The notes: generated from the letters alone by a model not told the origin. 64,000 nt of DNA from Stieleria neptunia (GCF_007754155.1 NZ_CP037423.1:434001-498000); one strand, 5' to 3'. Numbered from the stretch's first letter, positions 7,960 through 17,757 are shown. Program-made: numbers and translations.

Positions 7960-10900
7960 ACCACGAGCCAAATACCAATCACCCGCCCACCGACGACGAC
8001 GACTTGCGACAAGCCCTATTGGAGCTGCATTACGGATTGCTGGATGACGACGAGTCGGCGGAGTTGAAACAACGCATCGATACCGATCCCACGGTCGCAC
8101 AACGGTGGGCCGAGACGCTGTTGGTCGCCTCGAAACTGGCCGCCGCCGCCAAAGTCAGCGCGCCGGCAAAGCGGGAACCCAACGCGCCCCCGGCGGTCCA
8201 GACGCCGGTCACCCCGCCGCCCGTGGTTCCAACGACACCGCGCGAACCGACCGAGACCGAACCGGAACGCAACAAGATGTCTGCTGCGGCGTCGCCCCCT
8301 GATGCCTCACCCGCAGATGTCTCGCCGGCAGATGTCTCGCCCGCAGCCCCCAATCGCTTTCTGCGTCTCTGGTTGGGATCGTTGGCGACCGCGGCGACAC
8401 TGGCGATCGCGATCAGCGGCGTTCGCTACCTAAACCAGCGCCCCGCATCGCCCGACGCCGAGCTGCATGTCGCAGTGCAACCCGTCGCCGGAGCCGACGC
8501 CGGTGCGAGGAACGAGTTTCTGGTCGCGGTCGGACCCCAACCGGCCGATCCGACGGCCGGCGAAACATTCGATCCGTCGATGCCGGTGGTGCCGGCGACG
8601 ATCTCTTTCAAGGTGCTCTCCCAGGGGGCGGTGCTGTTCTTCGGGACCTCGGAAACGACCACGCAAGGCCCCTGCCGGATTCGCGTGCCCGACGACATCG
8701 CGATTCCCGGTGATGCGGTCTTGCACGTCGACGCCAATCCGACCGGTCGCAAAGGTCTAGTGCGATTGACGGTGCCGCTGGAACCGACGCGTTGTTTGAC
8801 GTTCCTGTCGACCGATCGACCGGTTTATCGCCCAGGCGAAACCGTGTTCTTTCGGTCGGTGACGCTGAACCGTCGAACGCTGGCGGCGCACCTCGACGTC
8901 CCGATCCGTTTCGAACTCGCCGACGCCAGCGGTGCGGCGGTTGACGGCGCGATCCTTGAAGGCGTTACCGAGCGGGGTGTCGGCAACGGCACGTTTGTGA
9001 TTCCCGAAACCGCACCCGGTGGAACGTACCAGTTGATCGCCAAAAGCCTGGACGGCTTTTTCCCGGATCAGATCTGCGAACTGGAAGTGCGGCGTTACCG
9101 TGCGGTTCGATTGAAAACGGACCTCGAATTTTCCAAGCGGTCCTACAGTGCATCCGATCGCGTCGAAGCCACGTTGACGGTCCGCCGCGCGGATGATTCG
9201 ATCCCCGTCGCCGCCCCGGCGCGCATCCAAGCCGTCGTCGACGGGAGTGTCGTTCATCAATCGACCAGCTCACTGGGCATCAATGGAGAGCTTGCGGTCG
9301 ACTTCGATCTGCCCAAAGTGATCCGCGAAGGCGAGGGCACGTTGTCGATCGCGATCGACGATGGATCGGTTACTGAAACCGCCGCCCGACCGATCCCGAT
9401 TCACACCGGACGCGCCGAAGTCGATTTCTATCCCGAAGGCGGTTACCTGGTCGGCGGCGTCAACAACCGAGTCTACTTTGCCGCACGGGACCCCGATGGC
9501 AATCCGATCGAGATCGCTGGCGAAGTCCTGTCGCAAGCCGGACGGATGGTCGCCAGCATCAAGACGGTCCGCGACGGCATGGGCCGGTTCGAATTCAAGC
9601 CCGAATCGGGACAACGTTACTCGCTCCGGATCACGTCGCCGTTGGACATCACCGAGACACCGTGGTTGCCATCGGTCGTCGAAGCCTTGCCGGTGTTGGA
9701 TACCGGCGGCGGTGTGTTCGAACCCGGCGATCCGATTTCAATGACCGTTCGCAGCACCAAACGCCGGTCGTGCATCGTTCGCGTGGTCTGTCGCGGGGAA
9801 CTGGTGGGAGTCAAGACGACCGAACTCGGCATCGGTGACACGTCCGTGTCGGTACCGATTCAAGACCGCGCCGCCGGCGTGATTCGCGTCACGGTGTTGG
9901 ATGCCGCCGGCGAGACGGCCACCCCGCTGGTCGAGCGTTTGGTCTATCGCAAAGCCGTCAAGAAACTGAACGTCACGGCCAGCGTGGACGAGGACCGTCG
10001 CGTCCACTCGCCCGGCGAGTCGGTGCGGATGACGATCGCGGTCACCGACGAAAACGATCAACCCGTCCCCGGAGCGGTCTTGGGTGTCCGAGTCGTCGAC
10101 GACGCCGCGCTCAGCTTGCGGCAACAGGACCTGCCGTCGATCGCCACCCATTTCTTCTTAACCAGCGAGATTCAGTCGCCGGAGGACTTGGAACACGCCG
10201 ATTTCTATCTAGACGATTCGCCCGAGGCGGCCGAGAGTTTGGATCTGTTGCTGGGCACCCAGGGCTGGCGACGGTTTGTCAGCGGATCACCGGACCAGTT
10301 CAATGAAACCTTTCGCGACGCACTGACGCGATTGCTGGAACTGGATGGACAACGAACGGAATTGACCGGTCGGACACAGACGAACGAGGCGACGATTGCG
10401 GCGCAGTTGCACCAGTACCGACTGCACCTCGCGGCCGCCTGGCGGAGCTTTGTTTCCGAAGTCCGCATCGCGTTGATCTTGATCGGCGCGTTTTGGTTGA
10501 TCGGGTTGTTGGTCCGTCCGCGAAAGGCCGGTGCCGTTGCCGCCGGGCTGCTGTTGTTCGCGGCGGTCATGCTCGCGCAATCCGGTTGCGGCAGCCAAGG
10601 AAACTATCGCGTCGAAGCGACGTCGGAATCTGCCAGCGATCAGATGACCGCCGGCGACATCGCACCGATGTTAGAAGCACCGTCCGCATCAAGCTCCGCC
10701 GATGAAGCACGATTTCGGGGCGAAGAAGAACAGGCCGATGCAGCCGGTGCCGACCCGGGCGCGACCCAACCGTTTGTCCAACGTGTCGTCCAAGCATTCT
10801 TGGGCCAGCGGGGCGCGAAGGTGCCGACCGAGGTGTCGCAGTCGCGACTGACCCCGGAACAACTGCAACGCTGGGCAAAGTCGCGTGATCTGGACGCCCA

Positions 10901-13094
10901 GACGCTGGCCGATCAATTGATGGACGAACTGCGGTTTCCGATACGTCAGTACGCCCATCTGCATCGCCGCAGCGAAGACGATGTCCGCAGCGACTTCACC
11001 GAAACATTGTATTGGAACCCGATGATGGTGACCGATTCAACGGGAACGGCGACGATTCGATTCGATCTGTCGGACTCGCTGACGATGTTCCGCGTGGACG
11101 TCGACGCGCACAGCACCGACGGACGTTTGGGCAGTGGAGGAGGCTCGGTCGTGACCGAGATTCCGATTCAAGTCGAACCCAAATTGCCGTTGGAAGTCAC
11201 CGGCGGCGATCGCATCGACTTGCCCGTGGGTTTGGTCAATGCGACCGACCAGGACGGCGCGTTCGAGGTTCAATTGCAATTGGACCCGGCATTCAATGCG
11301 ACGCGACGGTCCGGAATGACCTCCGTCGCCGCCGGCGAGCGAAGCACCGAAGTCTTTTCCCTCGACGTCACCGAACCGGCCAAACCGACCGACGCCAAGG
11401 TCCGCGTCTCGGCGACACTCAGCGGCAGCACGCTCGCCGATCAGGTCGAACGAACCGTGCGAATCGTTCCCGACGGATTTCCGTTCGACGTTTCTCAGTC
11501 GGGTTCGCTGTCCAAGACCACTTCCCTGTCGGCGAACTTGCCCGAGACCGTGGTGCCGGGATCGTTGTCGGCCGAGATGGAGTTTTTCCCGAGCCCCCGA
11601 TCGCAGTTGAGCGCGGGGCTGGAAAGCATCTTGCGAGAACCGCACGGGTGTTTCGAACAGGCATCGGCGTCGAACTATCCCAACGTGATGGCATTTCAAT
11701 TGCTGCAACTGGAAGGCGTCGTCGATGACCGTGCCCAACGCCGCACCGTGTCGTTGCTGCGTCGCGGCTATCGAAAACTGACCAGCTACGAATGCTCCAC
11801 GCTCGGTTACGAATGGTTCGGCAACGATCCCGGGCACGAAGCGTTGTCGGCATTCGGATTGATGCAGTTTTCCGAGATGGCGAAGATGATCGACATCGAT
11901 CGCGAAATGCTCAGCCGCACACGGGAATGGTTGCTGTCCCGACGCGACGGCAAGGGCGGTTTCAAACGCAACCCACGCCACTTGCACGTCTGGTCGGTTC
12001 AGCAAGAGGTCGTCAATGCGTACTTGTTGTGGGCGCTCTCGCAAGCCGACTTGGCCGCGGACGATGCTTCCCGTACGGATTCGGAACTGTCGGCCGAACT
12101 GGATGCGATGCAACACGTGGCAGAATCCTCTGACGATCCCTACCTGATCGCGTTGTCCGCCATCACGCTGGCCAACGTCGGCCGAAACAGCCAGGCTGCG
12201 GCGTTGCTGGAACGGCTCGCAGAGTTGCAACAACCAGACGGAAGCTTCGTCGGCAAAACGACGATCACGCAAAGCGGCGGGATCTCGCGGACCGTCGAAA
12301 CGACAGCGCTGGCGATCCTGGCGTTTGCCTGCAGCGATGACCATCGCGGCGTGGCCCAAAAGGCGGCGGCGTGGTTGATCGACCATCGACGCGGCGGCGG
12401 ATTCGGATCGACCCAAGCGACGGTGTTGGCGCTCAAGGCCTTGATCGCGATGCACGATCAGATGGTCGGCGGCGAAGGCGGCAGCGTTGACATTTTGATC
12501 GACGGTGAAGTCGTGGAAACGGTTCGCTGGGAAGGGCGTCCCGCCGAGGGCGTGACATGGCAAATGACGCCGACGCTGATCGACGCATTCGTTTCCGATC
12601 CCACGACGCGTTTGACGCTTCGCAGCAGCGATGCGGCTAGCTTGCCCTTCACGCTTCGATTCAGCGGGCGGACCACGACGCCATCAAGTGATCCCGAATG
12701 TCCGATCGCGATGAACCTGTCCTTCGCCGGCCAGCCCGATCAAGCGAACGTCGAAAGCGGCGAGACGATCGACGTCGTTGCGAACGTCACCAACGCGACC
12801 AACACCGGGCGTCCGATGACCGTCGCCGTGGTCGGACTTCCCGGAGGCCTCGAACCGATCATCGAGAGCTTGGAGAAACTCCGTCAGTCGGGTGAAATTG
12901 ATTTCTACGAATTGCGCGGTCGCGAAGTCGTCTTGTATTGGCGAACCTTTGCACCGGCGGAATCCAAACGCATCCCGATTGCCTGTGTCGCGGAAATCGC
13001 GGGGAAATACACCGGTCCGCCGAGTCGCGCGTACTTGTACTACACCGCCGAATCCAAGACCTGGCACAAGCCGTTGGTGGCGGAAATTCGGTAA
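7956..13094 (+). CDS. Anti-sigma-like domain fused to alpha-2-macroglobulin with thioester motif
   Basis: A 1712-residue protein. Residues about 10-65 (LHYGLLDDDESAELKQRI) resemble the cytoplasmic helices of anti-sigma factors, without a zinc-finger HxxxCxxC. A Pro-rich linker follows, then a transmembrane helix at about 132-157. Macroglobulin-type beta domains come next (TDRPVYRPGE near 285; YPEGGYLVGG near 490). A second hydrophobic block at about 836-878 ends in LAQSGC. The A2M domain follows (YWNPMMVTDSTGTATI), and then the thioester site GCFEQ with Cys1232 and Gln1235, inside an alpha-toroid-like region running to about 1560. Bacterial A2Ms trap proteases at the cell surface. The ATGA overlap with the sigma factor supports a signalling role; that link is inferred. 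Confidence 0.85.
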   Translation: MNHEPNTNHPPTDDDDLRQALLELHYGLLDDDESAELKQRIDTDPTVAQRWAETLLVASKLAAAAKVSAPAKREPNAPPAVQTPVTPPPVVPTTPREPTETEPERNKMSAAASPPDASPADVSPADVSPAAPNRFLRLWLGSLATAATLAIAISGVRYLNQRPASPDAELHVAVQPVAGADAGARNEFLVAVGPQPADPTAGETFDPSMPVVPATISFKVLSQGAVLFFGTSETTTQGPCRIRVPDDIAIPGDAVLHVDANPTGRKGLVRLTVPLEPTRCLTFLSTDRPVYRPGETVFFRSVTLNRRTLAAHLDVPIRFELADASGAAVDGAILEGVTERGVGNGTFVIPETAPGGTYQLIAKSLDGFFPDQICELEVRRYRAVRLKTDLEFSKRSYSASDRVEATLTVRRADDSIPVAAPARIQAVVDGSVVHQSTSSLGINGELAVDFDLPKVIREGEGTLSIAIDDGSVTETAARPIPIHTGRAEVDFYPEGGYLVGGVNNRVYFAARDPDGNPIEIAGEVLSQAGRMVASIKTVRDGMGRFEFKPESGQRYSLRITSPLDITETPWLPSVVEALPVLDTGGGVFEPGDPISMTVRSTKRRSCIVRVVCRGELVGVKTTELGIGDTSVSVPIQDRAAGVIRVTVLDAAGETATPLVERLVYRKAVKKLNVTASVDEDRRVHSPGESVRMTIAVTDENDQPVPGAVLGVRVVDDAALSLRQQDLPSIATHFFLTSEIQSPEDLEHADFYLDDSPEAAESLDLLLGTQGWRRFVSGSPDQFNETFRDALTRLLELDGQRTELTGRTQTNEATIAAQLHQYRLHLAAAWRSFVSEVRIALILIGAFWLIGLLVRPRKAGAVAAGLLLFAAVMLAQSGCGSQGNYRVEATSESASDQMTAGDIAPMLEAPSASSSADEARFRGEEEQADAAGADPGATQPFVQRVVQAFLGQRGAKVPTEVSQSRLTPEQLQRWAKSRDLDAQTLADQLMDELRFPIRQYAHLHRRSEDDVRSDFTETLYWNPMMVTDSTGTATIRFDLSDSLTMFRVDVDAHSTDGRLGSGGGSVVTEIPIQVEPKLPLEVTGGDRIDLPVGLVNATDQDGAFEVQLQLDPAFNATRRSGMTSVAAGERSTEVFSLDVTEPAKPTDAKVRVSATLSGSTLADQVERTVRIVPDGFPFDVSQSGSLSKTTSLSANLPETVVPGSLSAEMEFFPSPRSQLSAGLESILREPHGCFEQASASNYPNVMAFQLLQLEGVVDDRAQRRTVSLLRRGYRKLTSYECSTLGYEWFGNDPGHEALSAFGLMQFSEMAKMIDIDREMLSRTREWLLSRRDGKGGFKRNPRHLHVWSVQQEVVNAYLLWALSQADLAADDASRTDSELSAELDAMQHVAESSDDPYLIALSAITLANVGRNSQAAALLERLAELQQPDGSFVGKTTITQSGGISRTVETTALAILAFACSDDHRGVAQKAAAWLIDHRRGGGFGSTQATVLALKALIAMHDQMVGGEGGSVDILIDGEVVETVRWEGRPAEGVTWQMTPTLIDAFVSDPTTRLTLRSSDAASLPFTLRFSGRTTTPSSDPECPIAMNLSFAGQPDQANVESGETIDVVANVTNATNTGRPMTVAVVGLPGGLEPIIESLEKLRQSGEIDFYELRGREVVLYWRTFAPAESKRIPIACVAEIAGKYTGPPSRAYLYYTAESKTWHKPLVAEIR

Positions 13095-13202
13095 CGCCGG
13101 TGGACCGCAATTCGGCGAATAGGCTTGCTGCGTGTTCCCAGGTTCCGCCCTACGCCGCGGGGGGCGATTGCACGACGGCAGCTTTTGGCAACCCAATGGC
13201 AT

Positions 13203-13543
13203 CTCTCCCAGAGGGGGTTCTTCGTGGATTTTAGTGGCTAATCACTCAGGACCCAGGTTTTTTGAGGCATTGCTGCGATGTCCGAATGGGTGTTGGACGA
13301 CAACCGCTCGGTTCAAACGCCCCTCCGGCGACGCGGGCCGGTGGAGGGCACGAAGCACCTTCGCCGCATCGCAGACCAGGTGATTCCGAGGCGGGTTGCT
13401 CCTCCGCAGAGCCCGTCTCCGCTACAGCTGGCTTCGCCATCAGACCGAACAGAACCATCGGACATCGCAGTCATCCCTCAAAAAACCTTCTCCGAGTATC
13501 CGAGAGCAGCCGCTAAAATCCGCGAAGAACCCCCTCTGGGAGA
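13203..13543. mobile_element. MITE-like element bounded by 37-bp inverted repeats
   Basis: The left arm at 13203-13239 and right arm at 13507-13543 are inverted complements over 37 bp with two mismatches (CTCTCCCAGAGGGGGTTCTT at the outer end). They enclose 267 bp with no convincing ORF. The structure fits a non-autonomous transposable element or a large hairpin. No clear target-site duplication is visible. Confidence 0.55.
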
Positions 13544-13700
13544 GACGGCGTTTGCGCAGCAAGCAAACGCCAGAAAGGGCCCACGCTGCAAGAGTCTTAG
13601 CGCCTTGTGTTACGATCAAATCTGTCGCTCATACAATCGGCCGTGACTTTCCCCATCGGGCTGCGTCGTCGCCACCCGGCTGGCATCAGGCGGAAAGTAA

Positions 13701-13757
13701 GTGGGATAGGCTTCCAGCCTGTCGACTCTGGAATGACAGGCTGGAAGCCTATCCCAC
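13701..13757. repeat. Perfect 23-bp inverted repeat, possible terminator
   Basis: Arms at 13701-13723 and 13735-13757 are exact complements (outer end GTGGGATAGGCTTCC) around an 11-nt loop. It lies between the A2M gene and the next gene, both on the plus strand. There is no U-tract after it, so a terminator role is uncertain. Confidence 0.85.
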
Positions 13758-13795
13758 TCGCAAGATCCGACACTGATTTTGCGTCCGATCCTTAC

Positions 13796-13845
13796 TTGCC
13801 TGGACAGCGTTTGCCTGGACAGCGTTTGCCTGGACAGCGTTTGCC
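13796..13845. repeat. 15-bp tandem repeat, three copies plus a partial
   Basis: The unit TTGCCTGGACAGCGT is repeated exactly at 13796, 13811 and 13826, followed by TTGCC. It lies 80-130 bp upstream of the PSD1 gene start, and translated it gives the spurious CLDSV repeat. Confidence 0.9.
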
Positions 13846-13925
13846 GACTCGATCACAATGAGGATGGCCGCAGAGCGGTCCCCCGCCACGGTGAATTCTT
13901 CGCCATTCCAACCGCTGCCCCGTCG

Positions 13926-16337
13926 ATGCACGCCTGTTTCCATCGCCACGCCCTCGCCGGCTTTGCCGTTTTCGCCGGACTCGTCGCGGGCACCCTGATG
14001 CCCTGCGGCACGCGATCGCTGCTTGCCGAAGGGCGGCGAACGTCCGGGTCAGCCGACGAGCTGCGGTTTTTTGAGCAAAAGATTCGCCCGCTGTTGGTCG
14101 AGCACTGTTACGAGTGCCATAGCGAAGAGGCCGGTGAGCAGCAGGGCGGATTGCTGCTGGATCGCAGCTCGGGATGGATCGAGGGTGGCGAGACGAACAA
14201 AGCGGTGATTCCCGGCGAACCCGATGCGTCGTTGCTGATCGCCGCGATTCGTTATGACAACGACGATTTGCAGATGCCGCCGGAACAGCGACTCGATGAG
14301 GAAACCATCGCGTTGTTTGAGCGGTGGGTCCGGCGTGGTGCTCATGGCCCGGCCGATGACATGGGCGAGACCGAGTTCTCGCGATTGGGTGACCAGGACT
14401 ATCTGTTTGATCAAGCGGCAACTCATTGGGCATTCCAGCCGGTGAGATCGGTCACCGTGCCCTCGTCGGCGCTCGATTCGGATCTCAAACATTGGGGGGA
14501 CAACCCGATCGACCGTTTCGTGCTTGATGCGATGGTCAACGCCGGATTGACGCCGTCCCCGGTCGCCGACGCTGCGACGTTGGTGCGTCGCTTGCACTAT
14601 GATTTGACGGGGTTGCCGCCGACGTTTGAGCAAGTCACCGCGTTTCAGGAAGCGACGGAATTGGATCCCGATCGCGCGACGTCGCAGCGGATCGACCAAC
14701 TGATCGAATCACCCGAATTTGGACAACATCTCGGTCGTCTGTGGTTGGATGTCGTTCGTTATGCCGACACCGACAACAACTATCGTCCCGACACACGGAC
14801 GCCGCATTACCACCCGTTCGCGTTTTCCTATCGCGACTACGTCGTGCATTCGCTGAACGACGACAAGCCTTACGATCAATTTTTGAAAGAACAGATCGCG
14901 GCGGACTTGATGGGGTTTGCGGCCGATGCACCGGAGATGGCGGCACTGGGCTTTTATGCTGCGGGTCCGTATTCCAGCCGGGCGCAAAACGAAGCGTTGG
15001 ATGATTGGATCGACGTGACCACACGCGGGCTGATGGGCATCACGGCTGCCTGTGCACGTTGTCACGACCACAAGTTCGAACCCGTGCCGACGGCGGACTA
15101 CTATTCGTTGCGCGGCGTGTTTGCCTCAGTCGCTCGCGTGAATCCGTTGGATGAAACGAAACAGCCGTTGTTGACCTCGTATCAACCGACGCCATCCCAG
15201 GCCGCCGACTTCGCCGCGAAGCGATCGGCCATCGAAGCCAAGATCAACGGGGCTGCGGGCAAGAAGGCGAAAAATAACAATCGCCCCATCGCGCAGAAGA
15301 TTCGTGAAACGGAGTTGGCCGAGTTGTTGACGTTTCACCCCGGCGCCCCGGCGCGGGCGATGGTGGTTGCCGAACGGAAACAGCGACCGGAATCCTTTGT
15401 CTTTCTCCGCGGCGATGCCGCCGCACGCGGTCAGGCGGTGCCACGTCGGTTTCTGAAAATCCTGGATCCGCCACAGCACGCCTTTCCGGCGACCAGCAGC
15501 GGCCGATTGGAATTGGCCGACAAGATCGCGTCGGCGGAGAACCCGCTGACCGCTCGCGTGTTCGTCAACCGCGTTTGGGGATACCTGATCGGTTCCCACT
15601 TGGTGGCCACGCCGTCGGATTTCGGATTGCAGGGAGCACCGCCCACGCACCCGCAACTGTTGGACTGGTTGGCCGACGATTTCATCCGCCACAACTGGTC
15701 GGTCAAACACTTGGTGCGGCGGATCGTGATGTCACAGACGTATCAGCAATCCAGTCGAACACGCGAGACCTGTGTGGTGGCGGATCCCGAGAACCGGTGG
15801 CTGTGGCGGGCCAATCGAAAACACCTGACCATCGAAGCGATTCGCGACAGCATGTTGCTGGTCGCCGGCCAATTGGACCGACGGATCGGTGGTCACCCCG
15901 AGCGACTTTGGGGCGACGACTACACCCGACGCCGCGCGATCTACGGATTTATCAATCGCTTCAATTTGGACCCGACGCTCAGGGCCTTTGATTTCCCGGC
16001 CCCGGTGCAAACGCAACCCGCGCGGGGCGAAAGCATCGTCGCCCAACAGGCGCTGTTCATCATGAACTCGCCGTTGGTGATCGACCAGGCCGCCGCGATC
16101 GGTTCGTCGGACGCGTTGACGCGGATGAAAGCCGACGAGGCCAAAGTGGAGTTTTTGTTTCGGTCGATCCTGGGACGCCAGCCGGTTCCCGCGGAGGTTT
16201 CCAGGACGTTGAAATTGGTCGAGTTTCAGAAACGATTTCAAAAACCAGACCGGCCGCAAACACGCTACATCGATTCGCCGTGGCCACTCGTTGCCCAGGC
16301 GTTGTTGATGAGCAACGAATTTCAGTATGTGGACTAG
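13926..16337 (+). CDS. PSD1/DUF1549-DUF1553 protein with cytochrome c-like domain (first copy)
   Basis: An 803-residue exported protein. A signal peptide (LAGFAVFAGLVAGTLMPCG) is followed by a planctomycete cytochrome c domain with CYECH (Cys61, Cys64, His65). The DUF1549 region contains YDLTGLPPT and WLDVVRYADTDN, and a second CxxCH appears in CARCHDHKFEPV. The C-terminal DUF1553 region has NRVWGYLIG and DFGLQGAPPTHP. The biochemical role is unknown; such genes are abundant in planctomycetes and suspected in periplasmic redox or polysaccharide metabolism. The start at 13926 was chosen because the upstream open frame reads through the 15-bp tandem repeat. The next gene (DUF1501) begins 4 bp after its stop. 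Confidence 0.88.
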   Translation: MHACFHRHALAGFAVFAGLVAGTLMPCGTRSLLAEGRRTSGSADELRFFEQKIRPLLVEHCYECHSEEAGEQQGGLLLDRSSGWIEGGETNKAVIPGEPDASLLIAAIRYDNDDLQMPPEQRLDEETIALFERWVRRGAHGPADDMGETEFSRLGDQDYLFDQAATHWAFQPVRSVTVPSSALDSDLKHWGDNPIDRFVLDAMVNAGLTPSPVADAATLVRRLHYDLTGLPPTFEQVTAFQEATELDPDRATSQRIDQLIESPEFGQHLGRLWLDVVRYADTDNNYRPDTRTPHYHPFAFSYRDYVVHSLNDDKPYDQFLKEQIAADLMGFAADAPEMAALGFYAAGPYSSRAQNEALDDWIDVTTRGLMGITAACARCHDHKFEPVPTADYYSLRGVFASVARVNPLDETKQPLLTSYQPTPSQAADFAAKRSAIEAKINGAAGKKAKNNNRPIAQKIRETELAELLTFHPGAPARAMVVAERKQRPESFVFLRGDAAARGQAVPRRFLKILDPPQHAFPATSSGRLELADKIASAENPLTARVFVNRVWGYLIGSHLVATPSDFGLQGAPPTHPQLLDWLADDFIRHNWSVKHLVRRIVMSQTYQQSSRTRETCVVADPENRWLWRANRKHLTIEAIRDSMLLVAGQLDRRIGGHPERLWGDDYTRRRAIYGFINRFNLDPTLRAFDFPAPVQTQPARGESIVAQQALFIMNSPLVIDQAAAIGSSDALTRMKADEAKVEFLFRSILGRQPVPAEVSRTLKLVEFQKRFQKPDRPQTRYIDSPWPLVAQALLMSNEFQYVD

Positions 16338-16341
16338 CAAC

Positions 16342-17757
16342 ATGAGCCCTTTCGTTTCGCGTCGCCAGTTGTTGCAGTCGACCAGTCTGGGGTCGATCGC
16401 GCTGGCCAGTCTGTTGCACGAACCGGCCGCGGCCGGCAGGGCGCCCGAAGAGTCGCCGTTGAGCGAACAAACGCCGCACTTTCCGCCGCGGGTCAAACGG
16501 GTGATCCACTTGTTCATGAACGGCGGTCCGTCCCAGATGGACACGTTTGACCGCAAACCCGAACTCAATCGACTCGACGGCAAGCCGCTTCCCGATTCGG
16601 TCAAGAAACAGCTTCAACCGGTTCAACGCAAACGCGCCGGCAATCTGTTCGGATCGCCCTTTAAATTCAAACGCTACGGCGAGTGTGGATTGGAGGTCAG
16701 CGAGCTGTTTTCCAACGTCGCCCGGCACGCCGATGATCTGTGTGTGATTCGCAGCATGCAAGGTGAAATCGCCAACCACACGCCCGGGTTGCTGTTGACC
16801 AATTGCGGTCACGCCACGCTGCCCCGCCCCAGTCTCGGGTCCTGGTTGCTGTACGGTTTGGGCAACGAAAGCGATGAATTGCCGGGGTTTGTGGTTTTGT
16901 GTCCCCGCGGGTTGCCGACCGCACAGTCGCGCAATTGGACCAGTGCGTTCATGCCGGGCGTTTATCAGGGTACACACATCGACACCGAGACGACCGGCAA
17001 ACAGATCGTCGCCAACCTGACGCGGGATGACATTCGCCCGGGCTCGCAGCGGGCCCAGGTGGCGCTGACCCAATTTTTGAATCAACGACACGCGGCACAG
17101 CGTTCGGGAGACGAGCGGCTGGAAAGTCGCATTCACACGATGGAGTTAGCGTTTCGGATGCAACGTGCCGGAACCGATGCCTTTGATTTGTCACAAGAAC
17201 CGGCGCACATCCGCGAGCTCTACGGCGAGACGACTCAGGGCCGCAACATGCTTTACGCTCGACGCTTGGCCGAACGCGGTGTACGTTACATCCAGTGTTA
17301 CCATGGCGGCGGTCAACCGTGGGACAACCACGGTTCGATCGTTCGAAATATCACACGGTTGGCCAAGGAATCCGATCGGCCGATTGCCGCGTTGTTGACC
17401 GATTTAAAACAACGTGGAATGCTGGACGAAACGCTGGTCATCTGGGGTGGCGAAATGGGCCGCACGCCGACGGTGCAGCAGGTCAAGGATCCGACCAAAG
17501 TCGGCCGCGACCATCACATCGATGGTTACACCGTGTGGATGGCCGGTGGTGGTGTGCGTGGGGGAATGACCTACGGAGCGACCGACGAACTGGCGATGGC
17601 GGTGACGGAAAACAAAGTCACGATGCCGGATTTCCATGCCACGTTGTTGCACCAGTTGGGATTCGATCACAAACGTTTGACCTACCGCTACTCGGGACGC
17701 GATTTCCGTTTAACGGACGTGCACGGACGCGTCATCGACACGATTTTGAAAAGCTGA
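16342..17757 (+). CDS. DUF1501 protein, sulfatase-like fold (first copy)
   Basis: A 471-residue exported protein paired with the PSD1 gene in front of it. The N-terminus SRRQLLQSTSLGSIALASLL is Tat-like. Family marks include HFPPRVKRVIHLFMNGGPSQMD, GSWLLYGLGNESDELPGFVV, VWGGEMGRTPTVQ and DHHIDGYTVWMAGGG, which belong to the alkaline-phosphatase-like superfamily, with Asp/His residues that could bind metal. No enzymatic activity is established for DUF1501. The start at 16342 was chosen over 16327 because it sits just before the twin-arginine signal and after the upstream stop codon at 16335-16337. Confidence 0.9.
   Translation: MSPFVSRRQLLQSTSLGSIALASLLHEPAAAGRAPEESPLSEQTPHFPPRVKRVIHLFMNGGPSQMDTFDRKPELNRLDGKPLPDSVKKQLQPVQRKRAGNLFGSPFKFKRYGECGLEVSELFSNVARHADDLCVIRSMQGEIANHTPGLLLTNCGHATLPRPSLGSWLLYGLGNESDELPGFVVLCPRGLPTAQSRNWTSAFMPGVYQGTHIDTETTGKQIVANLTRDDIRPGSQRAQVALTQFLNQRHAAQRSGDERLESRIHTMELAFRMQRAGTDAFDLSQEPAHIRELYGETTQGRNMLYARRLAERGVRYIQCYHGGGQPWDNHGSIVRNITRLAKESDRPIAALLTDLKQRGMLDETLVIWGGEMGRTPTVQQVKDPTKVGRDHHIDGYTVWMAGGGVRGGMTYGATDELAMAVTENKVTMPDFHATLLHQLGFDHKRLTYRYSGRDFRLTDVHGRVIDTILKS

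Larger units (their letters stand above)
13095..13925. other. Long gene-free, repeat-rich region
   Basis: About 830 bp with no supported gene. It holds an inverted-repeat-bounded element (13203-13543), a perfect 23-bp hairpin (13701-13757) and a 15-bp tandem repeat (13796-13845). Short ORFs on both strands are Arg/Pro/Ser-rich and overlap the repeats. Confidence 0.7.

Noticed and set aside
13262..13646. Several short overlapping plus-strand ORFs
   Set aside because: They lie inside the inverted-repeat element, overlap one another in different frames and have biased Arg/Pro/Ser composition.
13779..13925. Upstream extension of the first PSD1 protein with a CLDSV repeat
   Set aside because: It is the translation of the 15-bp tandem repeat; a proper signal peptide starts at 13926.
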